64,000 nt of DNA, taken from assembly GCA_015039315.1 (NCBI GenBank), contig WIDE01000114.1, forward strand, positions 29,459 through 93,458, read 5' to 3'. A program made the translations under genes and the position numbers. This DNA is from Clavulina sp. PMI_390. Lineage: Eukaryota; Basidiomycota; Agaricomycetes; Cantharellales; Hydnaceae. Positions 24,831 to 35,014 of the stretch are shown here, piece after piece. The notes under the pieces were generated by a model. It saw nothing but the letters and a program-made list of their open reading frames with translations, searched no databases and was not told where the DNA came from. The number at the start of each line of letters is the position of its first letter. The first letter of the stretch is position 1.

Positions 24831-26183
24831 CGTGACGGATCCTTCAGCAGTCTACGGTTGACAGGTAGGTTTGTTGCAAGGATGCTAGAGATGCTTTGGC
24901 ACAAGCGAAGCGCTCCGGAGACACTGGCAAAGTCTGAAACAGCGAGAAAACGTGGATGGACCCTAGCGCGAGAGTTGGTAGCGGGGAAATGAAGAAACGT
25001 AGGAGGTGCCTGCGGCTTGACCAACACAACGTAAAGACTCGTTCAGAAGGCACACCGCTCAGGCCAGGAGAGGAGGGTAGTGGGAGGAACGAAAGGCCGA
25101 GTACGGAGCAAGCGCGCGAACGGTGTAGCCGCGCAGGTGAAGATGAAAAGAGACGCTGAGGGAGGATGATGATGGAATCACAAGTGATGGTGATTCAAAC
25201 TTGATCAGAATGTGCGTGTGACGGCTTTAGGGTATGAAAAGTCGGTGGGTGTGTCCCGAATAGAAAGGAAAGGCGGTTTTCAAAAGAGAGGATTACAGAA
25301 ATGTCGTGAACGACAAGTCTGAAGGAGGGAGGAAGGGAGGATGAAGAATGACCGGCTGACAGGCACAAGTCGAACCGTGACCAATTTGACAGTGGCAGGT
25401 GCCGTCACAGATCATCCACCCGAAATGGGATCGACTTATTCAGAATGGCATCCGCAGCTGTCGTCAGGCCGACTGCACAGTTGTTCTGGAAGGAAAAGGT
25501 TCGGCGAGACAGCCTCATACCAACCAGCGATTCGATTTTGTTGTATTTTCTCCGACAATGAAAAGTGGCTTGAATGGTTGCCCTCCTCGGGGCCACGCGA
25601 GCAACGGTACCCATTGGCAACGAAGCACACCCCTGCGTTTCTGACACGGGGTTTTTTTTTTATTTCAACGCTAAGAGTACGCTCACGATCGTTCCTGAAA
25701 ATGTTGTGTAAATACAAGAAAATGAAGGGTCGTCCGGTGATGCCTTCTGTTGCTGTGTTTCAGCACAACTACTCGTATTGACTGCTAACAACGTGGGGCT
25801 TGGCCCGCGGCTAAGTATAACCCAATGACTCGCACCAACGCTTTGGATGCTGTAAAAATATTGATGATTGTATAAAGGGTCATTGGCATCAATCTTCGGG
25901 TGCTCCTGATCCCGAAACAAACCACAATGATCTTCATCCATTCATTTCCGAGACACGTTTTTTTTGGAGACAAGTTACGGAAGATCATCGAAGATGACGC
26001 AGGATGTGACGCGAGCGAGGCAGAACGGAGACAAGAAGAGATAGCACAAGATGACTGAACATTGTGTTCTATGTATCATTGAGGGCCTCAAACCACCCGG
26101 GAAACCTAGATGAAGCCATCCGACTCAGAACACTCCAAAGAATCCCTTATATCCCCATGGGTTGTCCTATTCCTCCTTGTCAG
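24831..26183. other. Intergenic region between two minus-strand genes
   Basis: 1.35 kb holding the promoter of the membrane-protein gene and the 3' flank of the lectin gene. Open frames up to 146 codons occur on both strands (for example 25341-25781 and 25660-25941), but none shows a domain or consistent codon use. No RNA gene or repeat recognised. Confidence 0.45.
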
Positions 26184-27723
26184 TTAGGGTTTGTGCATCC
26201 CGTTCTCAGTATTACTTGCCTCAAATGTGCCGTCCTGAGGTCTAGTGGCCCGAAAATGATTAGAGATAGACAAAGATGAGTACGGGATGGCGGCTGAAAT
26301 GATCCGGAGGGGGAGAGGTTACGCTCACTCGAAGAACACAATCTTTCCAAGATCTTCCTCCAGGATAGTCCAGTTGAAGGCATGCCCACGGTCTTCGGTA
26401 CTGACCCCAAACATGATCCCCGCCAAGATCCCAAAGGCCTGTGATTGTAGTAAGGTTAAGTTGCAACCCAGCTTCAGTGCATTAGAAACACAGAAGACTA
26501 CGGAGCCACTACTTACGTCGACCTTGATTGTGTTGCGGCCCCATCTAGAAACATCAGCTTTGAAACCTAACGATTGGTCGAGTGTCGTATTGTCAGCACC
26601 TCGGTTCAGAGCACGATACAGAAGCACAATCATACAGAATGCAAAATCATCGCAGTCAAATATAACGCTCCTCCAGGCCGATTCTGGAGTGGACAAGTCT
26701 GATTTCTTCCAAATATCATTTGTTATGATCTCTCGCGGGAGGCACATATATCTGCATGTTTCGAGGGGTTCAGAGAGAGGCTTCGGTCATGGAAATACAG
26801 TAATGGATGCACTTACATCCCATCCGTGATATACGTCGGGAAATCCTCCGGGATCAATGGGTGACTCTTCAGGAGAGCGCGCACCGCTTCAGCTGAGAGG
26901 GTGAGGCATTGGAGCTTCCATTCTTGATCATGATTCGTTCCAGAGTCCCAGTCGCCCTGCGCACCGCTGATCTTGGTCTCGTTTGCCTGACCGCTTTTGA
27001 AGACGATGGAATGATGAGCGCTCTGATCATTGCCCAAGTAGAAGAGGGAGACAAATACCCCTGATAAAGGTCGACAAAGGCTTATGGAGCCAATCAGCAC
27101 TGCAGAAACCCACTACTGATGTAAAAGGCCAGGCGCTTACTTTTCGACATCTTGTTCTGGATCCTAGATGTGTAAGATTAGCTTGGAGAATTGGTAGTAG
27201 GGTGCACATACTTATAAAAATTCCCTCCGTCTACGGATTTAATCAGCCACTTCTGCATCTCCCCTGACCTCTGACAGCCATTGATGGAGGTGAAATCATC
27301 CGCGGAGCCTACGTGCAACAATATAAATCGCGCAAAGATGAGTGCACACCTTCTAGAGCAGAAGGCGCCCCAAGCCCAGCACGTACCATCTGTCAAATCC
27401 ATATAAGTTCCACTCATAATATTTTGCACAAAAAATGTGTCTGGCTCCTCGTCGATGGGGTCGATCAACCATGCCTGATTGTTGGAGTTTAGGTTCTCCC
27501 AGGCCCGAATCTGGGTAGCTACGAAAGAATATCAGGGAAAAGGGAGGCACCACTATGGAGTGTTAGCGGTGATACCATCAGCATCGAGACCATCATGGAG
27601 ATCAATGACGATCGGAGATTGGGAATGGTGGATTCGGTCTACGCGCCAAGGCTGATCAGGTTGCTGGTGGCACTGACAGTAAATCGCAAGCTGAGACTCA
27701 CAGACACCGCGTTCGAGGGACAT
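26184..27723 (-). CDS. MOA-type chimerolectin: ricin-B beta-trefoil plus papain-like cysteine protease domain
   Basis: Probable cytoplasmic defence lectin that binds glycans through its N-terminal trefoil and carries a C-terminal calcium-dependent papain-like protease domain, as in Marasmius oreades agglutinin. No signal peptide. Trefoil repeats are visible as VIDLHDGLDADG..WENLNSNNQAW, then SGTYMDLTDG..MQKWLIKS, then a degenerate third ending QEWKLQCL. The protease part shows a candidate catalytic Cys (IFDCDDFAF, codon 26652-26654), His (RGHAFNW, codon 26382-26384) and an FFE motif. That Glu codon is split by the last intron (26242-26328), after which the short final exon continues with PQDGT. 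Reading straight through would instead give a stop right after FFE. The region between MSLERG and QPDQPW is longer than usual and may hide a small intron. About seven exons. Activity is inferred, not shown. Confidence 0.8.
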
Positions 27724-28819
27724 GATAGTTGATTCGGTTAAGAGGGCAAGGTGGTAAGGTAGTAGGTAAGAGAGGACCTTAGAGGGTTTTCCAAGGTCGA
27801 TGCAGAGGCTTTTTATCCTGCATCTCCGACCGCTTCAGCAGTTTTACGGACAAATGGCGCCGGTACCTCAGGAGCCAAGCCACTGCTATTAATATCTACA
27901 GACGCGGAGGATTCTCAGCGAACAGGAAGCCTAGCAGGAAATGCTGTGGTATGATAAGGCACCAGTCTATGGGGCTGCAGGATCATCTGACAAAGATAGA
28001 GCTGCGTGGTACAAGTCAGCGGGAAGATATGGCCTGTTCGGATCGGACAAGCGGCCTGAGATGATAACTCGAAATAATCAAATGGATGACAGACACAGCT
28101 ACTTGCGGCGCTCAACTCTAGATCTACCCTCGAACAGGGTATTATAGCAATGAATCTAGCCGAAATGAGCCGTGTGCGGGTCATTCGAGCTATTGTATCG
28201 ACCTTATTGGTATTGTCAAAGCTGGAGTACTTCTGTCGCCTTCTACGTCCCAGAGCAGCCTGTGAGGCTTGATAGCGAGTCAGTGCACGCGAAGCGGATA
28301 TGATTCCCATGCGAATATATATAGGGTATATTAGACGCTAGATGAGTTTTTAAATTCCACTAGAAGTGTCGAAGTGTGACGTGGTCTCGAACCTCCGTTG
28401 AAGGACAACAACGGGCGTTTCTGTGTCTACTGATCGCTGAGCTAACTGCCTGGATTTAGAATATCTGACTGATCTGCTGCGGAGTTTCTCATGAGACGAT
28501 ATGCCCCTGTGCCTGTAGTTTGGTGACTCAAAATCGGAGCTGCATGAGAACTTGTAATAGTGTTTGCTCGCACTTCACATGGTCTTCGGCACAAACACAA
28601 AGTCCTATTACTAAAGGAGGGTTGGCACGCACAACTATAGAGGCTCTGAACAAATAGTACTCAAGGGACAAGGGGATAAGGAGAAGCGGAGTCGCGGAGT
28701 CGCGGAGTCGCGGAGTCGCGGAAGGAACTAGTGAGCGAAAATGGGGATTTTCTTTGGTGGGAAAATGCTTATAAACCGACATCGTCTAGCCCTATGACTT
28801 GACTTGGCTGGGGAGCAGG
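27724..28819. other. Intergenic region with an 8-bp minisatellite
   Basis: 1.1 kb between the lectin promoter and the 3' end of acid phosphatase 1. Apart from the tandem 8-mer at 28687-28722, I see no coding or RNA feature. Short open frames such as 27915-28310 (-) lack motifs. Confidence 0.45.
28687..28722. repeat. Tandem 8-mer (CGGAGTCG), 4.5 copies
   Basis: Four perfect units of CGGAGTCG plus a half unit, head to tail, in the intergenic region about 100 bp past the stop codon of acid phosphatase 1. Too short and without spacers, so it is a minisatellite and not a CRISPR array. Confidence 0.95.
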
Positions 28820-30952
28820 TCAGTCCGCACGCACGTTCCCCTTGGGCCAGTGCTTGTGATCGTGCTCAAAGGAGTAAGGAGTATAAGTAAAGTTGCCAAG
28901 GCCGGCAGACGGGCTCGTCTATAGCATGATCATTCGTCAACGGGGAACCAAGGAATCAAATATCGTAAGAAACGAAGTGACGCACGGCGTAAGTGAGGTT
29001 CAAGGGCGTCTGGTTCGCCTTAGTGATCCCAAAGTTCAGGCCCTTCTTGACGAGCGTGTGGCCACCGAAGCGCGATACATTCTGTGTCGGTGCAGTGAAG
29101 GGAATCCAGCGACTAGGGTTGAATGGCCCGTTGTAGACGCCATACGCGTTATTGAGGGGCTGAGACGCGTTGTTGACCTGGGTGTTCTTGAACCCGATCT
29201 TCTTGGCGACGAAGCTAACGGCGAGATATGTAGGTTAGGTGAGTGCGGGTGCGAGTTAGGGAAGGAGGCTGAACGTACTCAAAGACGTTGCCGAGAGTCG
29301 CGTTGACATCACCGCGACCGAGATTGTTGAGGCCCCAGTTACCCTCGACGGTAGAGATGGTCGAGTAGTGGGAGTAGATGGTCGAGTCACTATAAACAGA
29401 TACCGACATACATCAGTCTGCCGAATAAACACACAGAACTAGGTGAGCACGTACACAGTTCCATGGAGGTTCTTGGGGACGGCGGTACCGAGCAGGAGGG
29501 TAAAGATGTTGTTCTTGATGTTGTAGTTCTATAGGGTAAGAAGCATGGTATTAGTGGGCAATGACCTGAATTTTCACTTATTATCAATCTACGACTAACC
29601 TTGTTCTCATCAAACGTCAAGATAATGAGGGTGCCGTCCGTACCCGAGCCAGAGTTGAACCTCGAGTCCTTCAGCAATGGTTCGAGGAAGTACTCGAGCC
29701 AGCTGCTCGTATAGTCGATCGTGGTATCGTGCGCGTCGTTCACCATGTTGGGGGTGATGAAGACCCACTGCGGGATCGCGTTGGCCTTGATGTCGGCCGC
29801 GAAATCGTTGAAGTTCCTGACGCGAGCAGCACGCTTCGTGTCGTTTGCGATGACGTCGTGGATGATCGGGGGATTGTGCTTGCGCAGGTAGTAGGTGTAC
29901 GAGGTGTTGGCGCCGGTCCTGTTGAAAAGGAGGGACGCGAAGAGAAAATCAGATTATGAACATTGTAATAAATGGGAGTGGGTACACGCACACATAGTTA
30001 GACTGCGAGAAGTCACCAGCCCAGGCCGTGCGAGGCATGTTCTCCTGGTAGGTAGCCCATGAGATGCCCTTCTCCTCGAGCAGGTCGACAACAGTGGTGA
30101 TGTTCTCTGGAACATGGTAATACTGCAGAAGCTATTCAGAGATGTAATTTCAAAACGACACCAGGGAAAAGGCACGCACGTTGTCGTCAGCAAGACCCCA
30201 GAAATCACCAGAGAACGAGGCGATGTAGTTGGGTTCCGAAGGGCTGGGCAAAATTATTCAGTCGCGGTTGAGAATCAATTGGCACTCATAAATCCAAAAT
30301 TTGGACTTACTGGGTGAGAGAAAGATACGAGCTCAAAGTAATACCCTGCGTAGCGAGCTTCTGGAACGTTGGGCTCGAGCCGGCGACGAAGTAGTCGGTG
30401 TTCTCAAGCCAAATCTTTTCAAGATGAAAATGCGTATATCAGAGCTTATACGCCCAGGAAGCCCAGAACGTGCTTTCGGGGCACGGAAGAGCACAGGATT
30501 GAGTAAGGTGCCAAGCACATACCTGAATGACACGACCAAAGGAGTGGCCCTTGACGCGAGAGGGAGTGGGCAGGGTGGTGTCTGATCGACGATGCAATTG
30601 GTAATAGCGAGCGAGCGAGCGGCAAGGCAGTGCGATGTAAGATGGTAGATAATTCAGATAGGTGCAGTTCACATTTTAGTTGCACGGAAATGCGTAATGA
30701 GGACGATTAAGCGATGAGAAGACGAGTGGATTGCGAAGGATAGAGGATTGAGCGGATGAGTATACACAGCATATACCGTCATAAACGCACAAACGTTGGA
30801 AAGAATGACGTACTGCTTTTACCAGCATAGTTCTTGGAGGTGCAAGTAGGGCACGGGGCAGGTGCAACGAACTGCTGGGCAGTGGCCTGGGCCTCGACGG
30901 CGCTGGGAACAAGCGCAAGGAGCGCGGTAGCAAGAGGGACGAAGCCGAGCAT
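28820..30952 (-). CDS. Secreted acid phosphatase, phosphoesterase family (copy 1)
   Basis: Fungal acid phosphatase of the phosphoesterase superfamily (PF04185-like), expected to release phosphate outside the cell. Signal peptide MLGFVPLATALLALVPSAVEA, then a Cys-containing CPTCTSKNYAG. Family motifs in order: GHSFGRVIQIWLENTDYFVA, QPSEPNYIASFSGDFWGL, VVDLLEEKGISWATYQENMP, HNPPIIHDVIAN, WVFITPNMVNDAHDTTID, TLIILTFDENK, IYSHYSTISTVEGNWGL. The last small exon ends FEHDHKHWPKGNVRAD. About ten exons. The ATG at 30952 is chosen because it opens a clean signal peptide; a longer open frame upstream lacks a rationale. A tandem paralogue lies at 31856-33976 with the same exon pattern. The minus-strand TATA-like box at 31048-31055 sits 96 bp upstream. 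Confidence 0.88.
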
Positions 30953-31855
30953 TCTCAACAAGGCACACGCAACGGGAAGCAGGAGGCTTAGGGAAAGAGA
31001 GGGAAGAAGCCAAGCCAGAAAAGAGACCGGTTGCTGCTCCACTTATACTTATATACCACGGCCAAACTGCATGGGTATGGCTCATCATATCTTATTCCTT
31101 TCGCATCGCATGTGGAATGAGTGACAACGAAAACGATTGCGCAACGCCGGCCCGCCGCAGTGCTCAAAACAAATTAGTGGGCCTGCAATCGAGGTACCTC
31201 AATTTCATGAGGGTAGCTTCCCGAACGTAGCCTTGGCGCCGTCAGAATTTGGAACACACACGTGCACGTCAGTCACTGCCACTAATCAAACAGCCGAGCA
31301 GTGATTGGCTGAACATGAGGATCTTGTGGACTGATGAATATTGGGGCCGATACGGGCGTCGACAGTCATATACGCGAAAATTAGAGAGAGGGGGAAGGGC
31401 GGCGGGATGACAGCGCTTAAAATTCCCGGATCAGCTTCTGAATTCCAAGCGAACGCACGTTCATAGAATGATTCATAGCCCCTCCATATGTTGGAGCCAC
31501 CAGCATGGTTCCATTACCCATGTGGCCACAGGTTTCAACTCGAACGGGTAGGAGTATTGAATGCAAGAAGTCGCTGGGTTCTGATGGGTCGATTAGAAGC
31601 CCCCACGCCGATCATAACGCTCCATGCGCCGCCACACACTCAAGGACCAAGGAAACTTCCGCGAGAGAGAGGCGCGACTCAGGGCCAATAGCGGCATTGC
31701 TCTGACAAAAAGCTGAAAAAATACCACATTTCAGAAACTGGGGTGTGATTGCAGTCATGCATAACATAGTTTGTCGAGGTCTCGACGGGAGGCGAGTTGT
31801 GACGAGAGTCGCACCCATCACAAATTTCCCACGCCTCAGGGCAGAGCTGAACGCC
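30953..31855. other. Promoter region of phosphatase copy 1, homologous to that of copy 2
   Basis: Spacer between the tandem phosphatases. From about 31033 to 31680 it aligns by eye with the region upstream of copy 2 (about 34050-34620). Shared blocks include GCATGTGGARTGARTGRCAA near 31110 and 34118, and CCACAGGTTTCAAC at 31525 and 34508. The ORFs inside it are not coding. Confidence 0.65.
31048..31055 (-). promoter_or_regulatory. TATA box of acid phosphatase copy 1
   Basis: Reads TATATAAG on the minus strand, 96 bp before the chosen ATG. An equivalent TATATAGG sits at almost the same distance in the tandem copy. Confidence 0.55.
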
Positions 31856-33976
31856 TTATTCGGCGCGCACGCTCCCCCTAGGGGAACGTTTATGTTCATG
31901 CTCGAAGGAGTAGGGAGTGTAGGTAAAGTTGCCGACGCCAGCAGACGGGCTTGTCTGCAAGGGTTGTTGTTGTTGTTTTTTTTTTGGTTGATTGTGAGCG
32001 CACAAAGTTTAGTCTCGGAAGGAATCCTATAACCGAGAGGAACGATATAACTTACTTCATAGGTAAGATTCAGAGGCGTCTGATTCTCTTTCGTGATGCT
32101 GAAGTCCAAGCCCTTCTTAACAAGTGTGTGGCCGCCAAACCGCGACACGTTCTGTGTTGGTGCAGTAAAGGGGATCCACTGGCTGGGGTTAAAGGGCCCA
32201 TTGAAAATGCCGTATGCATTATTGAGCGGCTGCGACGAATTGGCGATTTGATTGTTCTTGAACCCGATTTTCTTGGCCACGAAGCTAGGTGGTGGCAATA
32301 TTTTGGTCGGAGAGAATTATAGTGAGTGGGCGGATAAGATTCTTAGCGAGGTAGGAGCGGGAGATGGATATGCTGGACGTACTCAAACACATTGCCGAGA
32401 GTTGCATTGACATCCCCACGACCGAGGTTGTTGAGGCCCCAGTTACCCTCAACGGTGGAGATAGTTGAGTAGTGAGAGTATATTGTTGAGTCACTGCAAA
32501 GGGGTACCGGGGTACATCAGCATGCTGTGTAATAAAGGAAAGGAACTGGAGAACTTACACAGTTCCATGAAGGTTCTTCGGGACGGCACTGCCGAGCAGC
32601 AGAGTGAATACGTTGTTCTTGATATTGAAGTTCTGGAGGAGAAAGTATGAATCAGGAGTGGCACTCAAGAGTTCTGGGCCAACTGACATGATTCTCATCA
32701 AACGTCAAGACGATAAGTGTTCCATCGGTACCTGAGCCAGAGCTGAACCTAGTGTCATTCAGCAATGGGACAAGGAAATACTCGAGCCAACTGCTCGTAT
32801 AGTCGATTGTCGTGTCATGAGCATCGTTGACAATGTTGGGGGTGATGAATACCCATTGAGGAATTGCGTTAGCCTTGATATCTGCTGCAAAGTCGTTAAA
32901 ATTGCGAACGCGAGCCGCACGCCTGGTATCGTTCGCGATGACGTCGTGGATGATTGGAGGATTGTGCTTGCGCAGGTAATAAGTGTACGATGTGTTGGCA
33001 CCAGTACTTTTGACGACGAGAGACGGACAGGTAATTCACGAGTTAGACTGGGCATGGGAAAGAGAGCAAAGTAGATGAACGTACACATAGTTGGACTGCG
33101 AGAAGTCGCCAGCCCAGGCGGTGCGAGGCATGTTCTCCTGGTAGGTAGCCCACGAGATGTCCTTCTCCTCAAGGAGGTCAACAACGGTGGTAATGTTCTC
33201 GGGAACATGATAATACTACAACGAATATTCAGAGGCGTGTTCGGAAGGTGCGAAAAGCAGGGACCCACGTTGTCCCCAGCCAAACCCCAGAAATCACCGG
33301 AGAACGAGCCGATGTAGTTAGGCTCTGAAGGGCTGCGGAAATTCATTCAATCCAGGCTAAGGGTCTCCAGGCGTGTGTGGGTAGATAGCCTGGAACGTAC
33401 TGAGTGAGAGAGAGGTACGAGCTCAAGGTGATGCCTTGAGTTGCAAGCTTCTGGAACGTCGGACTGGAACCCGCAACAGTGTAGTCTGTGTTTTCCAGCC
33501 AGATCTTTTATGCGGGAAAAGCGGCAGCAGGTTTTTCATGTGCGGGAGAATCGACGGTGAGTACATTGACATATGCCGTGAACACAGGGTGTGCACACCT
33601 GGATGATGCGACCGAAAGACTTGCCCTTGACGCGAGAAGGCGCGGGAAGAGTGGTGTCTGAGGGAAACGAGAAGCATTGCAACACGAGTTTTCCATATCA
33701 TTTACATTGACGCGGCGTATATTCCGCGAAAAGCGCAATGGTGATGAGGCAGAAGAACAGAAAGGAAATTGTAAAAGGAGATCAGTATCGAGAGCAAATG
33801 GCAAGGCAGGATGAATGCACGGTAGGAGAGGACATACTACTCTTGCCTATGTAGTTGTCGGAAGTGCAAGTAGGGCATGATGCCGGCGCAACGAATGCCT
33901 GAGCAGTAGCCTGAGCCTCAACGGCACTTGGGACGAGTGCAAGCACCGCAGCAGCGAGAGGAACCAAGGAAAGCAT
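31856..33976 (-). CDS. Secreted acid phosphatase, phosphoesterase family (copy 2)
   Basis: Tandem paralogue of the upstream-numbered copy, same strand and same exon layout. Signal peptide MLSLVPLAAAVLALVPSAVEA, then CPTCTSDNYIGKS. Visible motifs: GKSFGRIIQ, IWLENTDYTVAGSSP, LTQPSEPNYIGSFSGDFWGL, LLEEKDISWATYQENMPRTA, KHNPPIIHDVIANDT, PQWVFITPNIVNDAHDTTID, TLIVLTFDENH, STISTVEGNWGLNNLGRGDV. The terminal exon ends FEHEHKRSPRGSVRAE. The two proteins look very similar over their whole length, with scattered substitutions and no frameshift, so both are probably functional. Start chosen as the first Met of the signal peptide (CAT at 33974-33976). Role in phosphate scavenging is inferred from the family. 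Confidence 0.88.
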
Positions 33977-35014
33977 TCCCAACCAGATACACGACGGGAA
34001 AGAGAAGGTTTAGGGCAAGAAAGGGAAGCAAACAAGCCCAGGCTGGACCAACTATGAGTCCAATCGACCTATATACCGCCCTAACCCTGCCTGGGAGGGT
34101 TCATCATCTCCTGTATTGCATGTGGAGTGAATGGCAACGAATTTCGTGGCACACGACACGAAATACTCTGGGCAGATTAATCAAGCCCGGATTGCCGTGG
34201 CTCAATCATATGAAGGCAATATCTAAGCGTAACCCTTGGCGTCGACAATTTTGGTACCCGAGACCCGCGGGACCATGAGATAACAGTCAAACCCTCAAAC
34301 GACGCTTGGCTAACCGCGAGTATTCTCTTGGTTAATCATTTCATGGTGTGTTGGTCCAAGGGTTTTAGCATAAAATACATGCGGCCCAATATAGGGAGAG
34401 AGAGGCGGTGATGAAGGCGAATGGCAGCGCTCAAATTTCAGCAAATTGGTTCGAGCGAGCGAACTTTCATATAGAATTGGAGCGACAGTTGGCTCCTATC
34501 CATGCGTCCACAGGTTTCAACCTGACGCATAGTGAGTACTGAATGAGAGAAGAGTCTCTGATAGAAGTCCCGAGACCGGCCATAACGTCCCGTGCGCCAC
34601 CTCATTCAAGATCACCCAGGAAACCCTGGGCAAAGGAGGGCGAAGACTGAATGAAGACACAACAATGCAGAGATACAATAGAAAGGGGATCCTTATGGTC
34701 TGCGTGGAGGGTTGTTGTAGAGGATTTGTCTGCGCCGCGACTGACAGGCGACGTGAAGCGAAGTCGTGATAAAAAATTGCCGTGATCATCATCTCCCACG
34801 TTCGTCTCTCGTGCCAGAGAATCACACCTAATTGGTCAACCGTACCTTCTCACCACAAGATCTCCCTGCAGTGAGCATCCTACATGCTCGGGGCAGTGTA
34901 GAATAGAAAAACATCCTCAGAGACCTCAACCCTGGATATATTGCATCCGTAGTCCAAATTCTGTGCTCGTGCTTGGCAATCAAGCCAGTGTAGCCCAAGA
35001 ACGCGACGCATGCC
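33977..35014. other. Divergent promoter region of phosphatase 2 and multicopper oxidase
   Basis: The first ~650 bp (to about 34620) is the duplicated upstream region shared with phosphatase copy 1. The remainder is the 5' flank of the multicopper oxidase (+). No gene supported. Confidence 0.5.
34068..34075 (-). promoter_or_regulatory. TATA box of acid phosphatase copy 2
   Basis: Reads TATATAGG on the minus strand, 92 bp before the ATG at 33976, matching the position of the box in copy 1. Confidence 0.55.

Noticed and set aside
28687..28722. CRISPR-like repeat
   Set aside because: Units are 8 bp, contiguous and without spacers in a eukaryotic genome; it is a minisatellite.
30953..31042. Extended N-terminus for acid phosphatase copy 1
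   Set aside because: The extra residues form a second hydrophobic stretch before a complete signal peptide and have no counterpart in copy 2.
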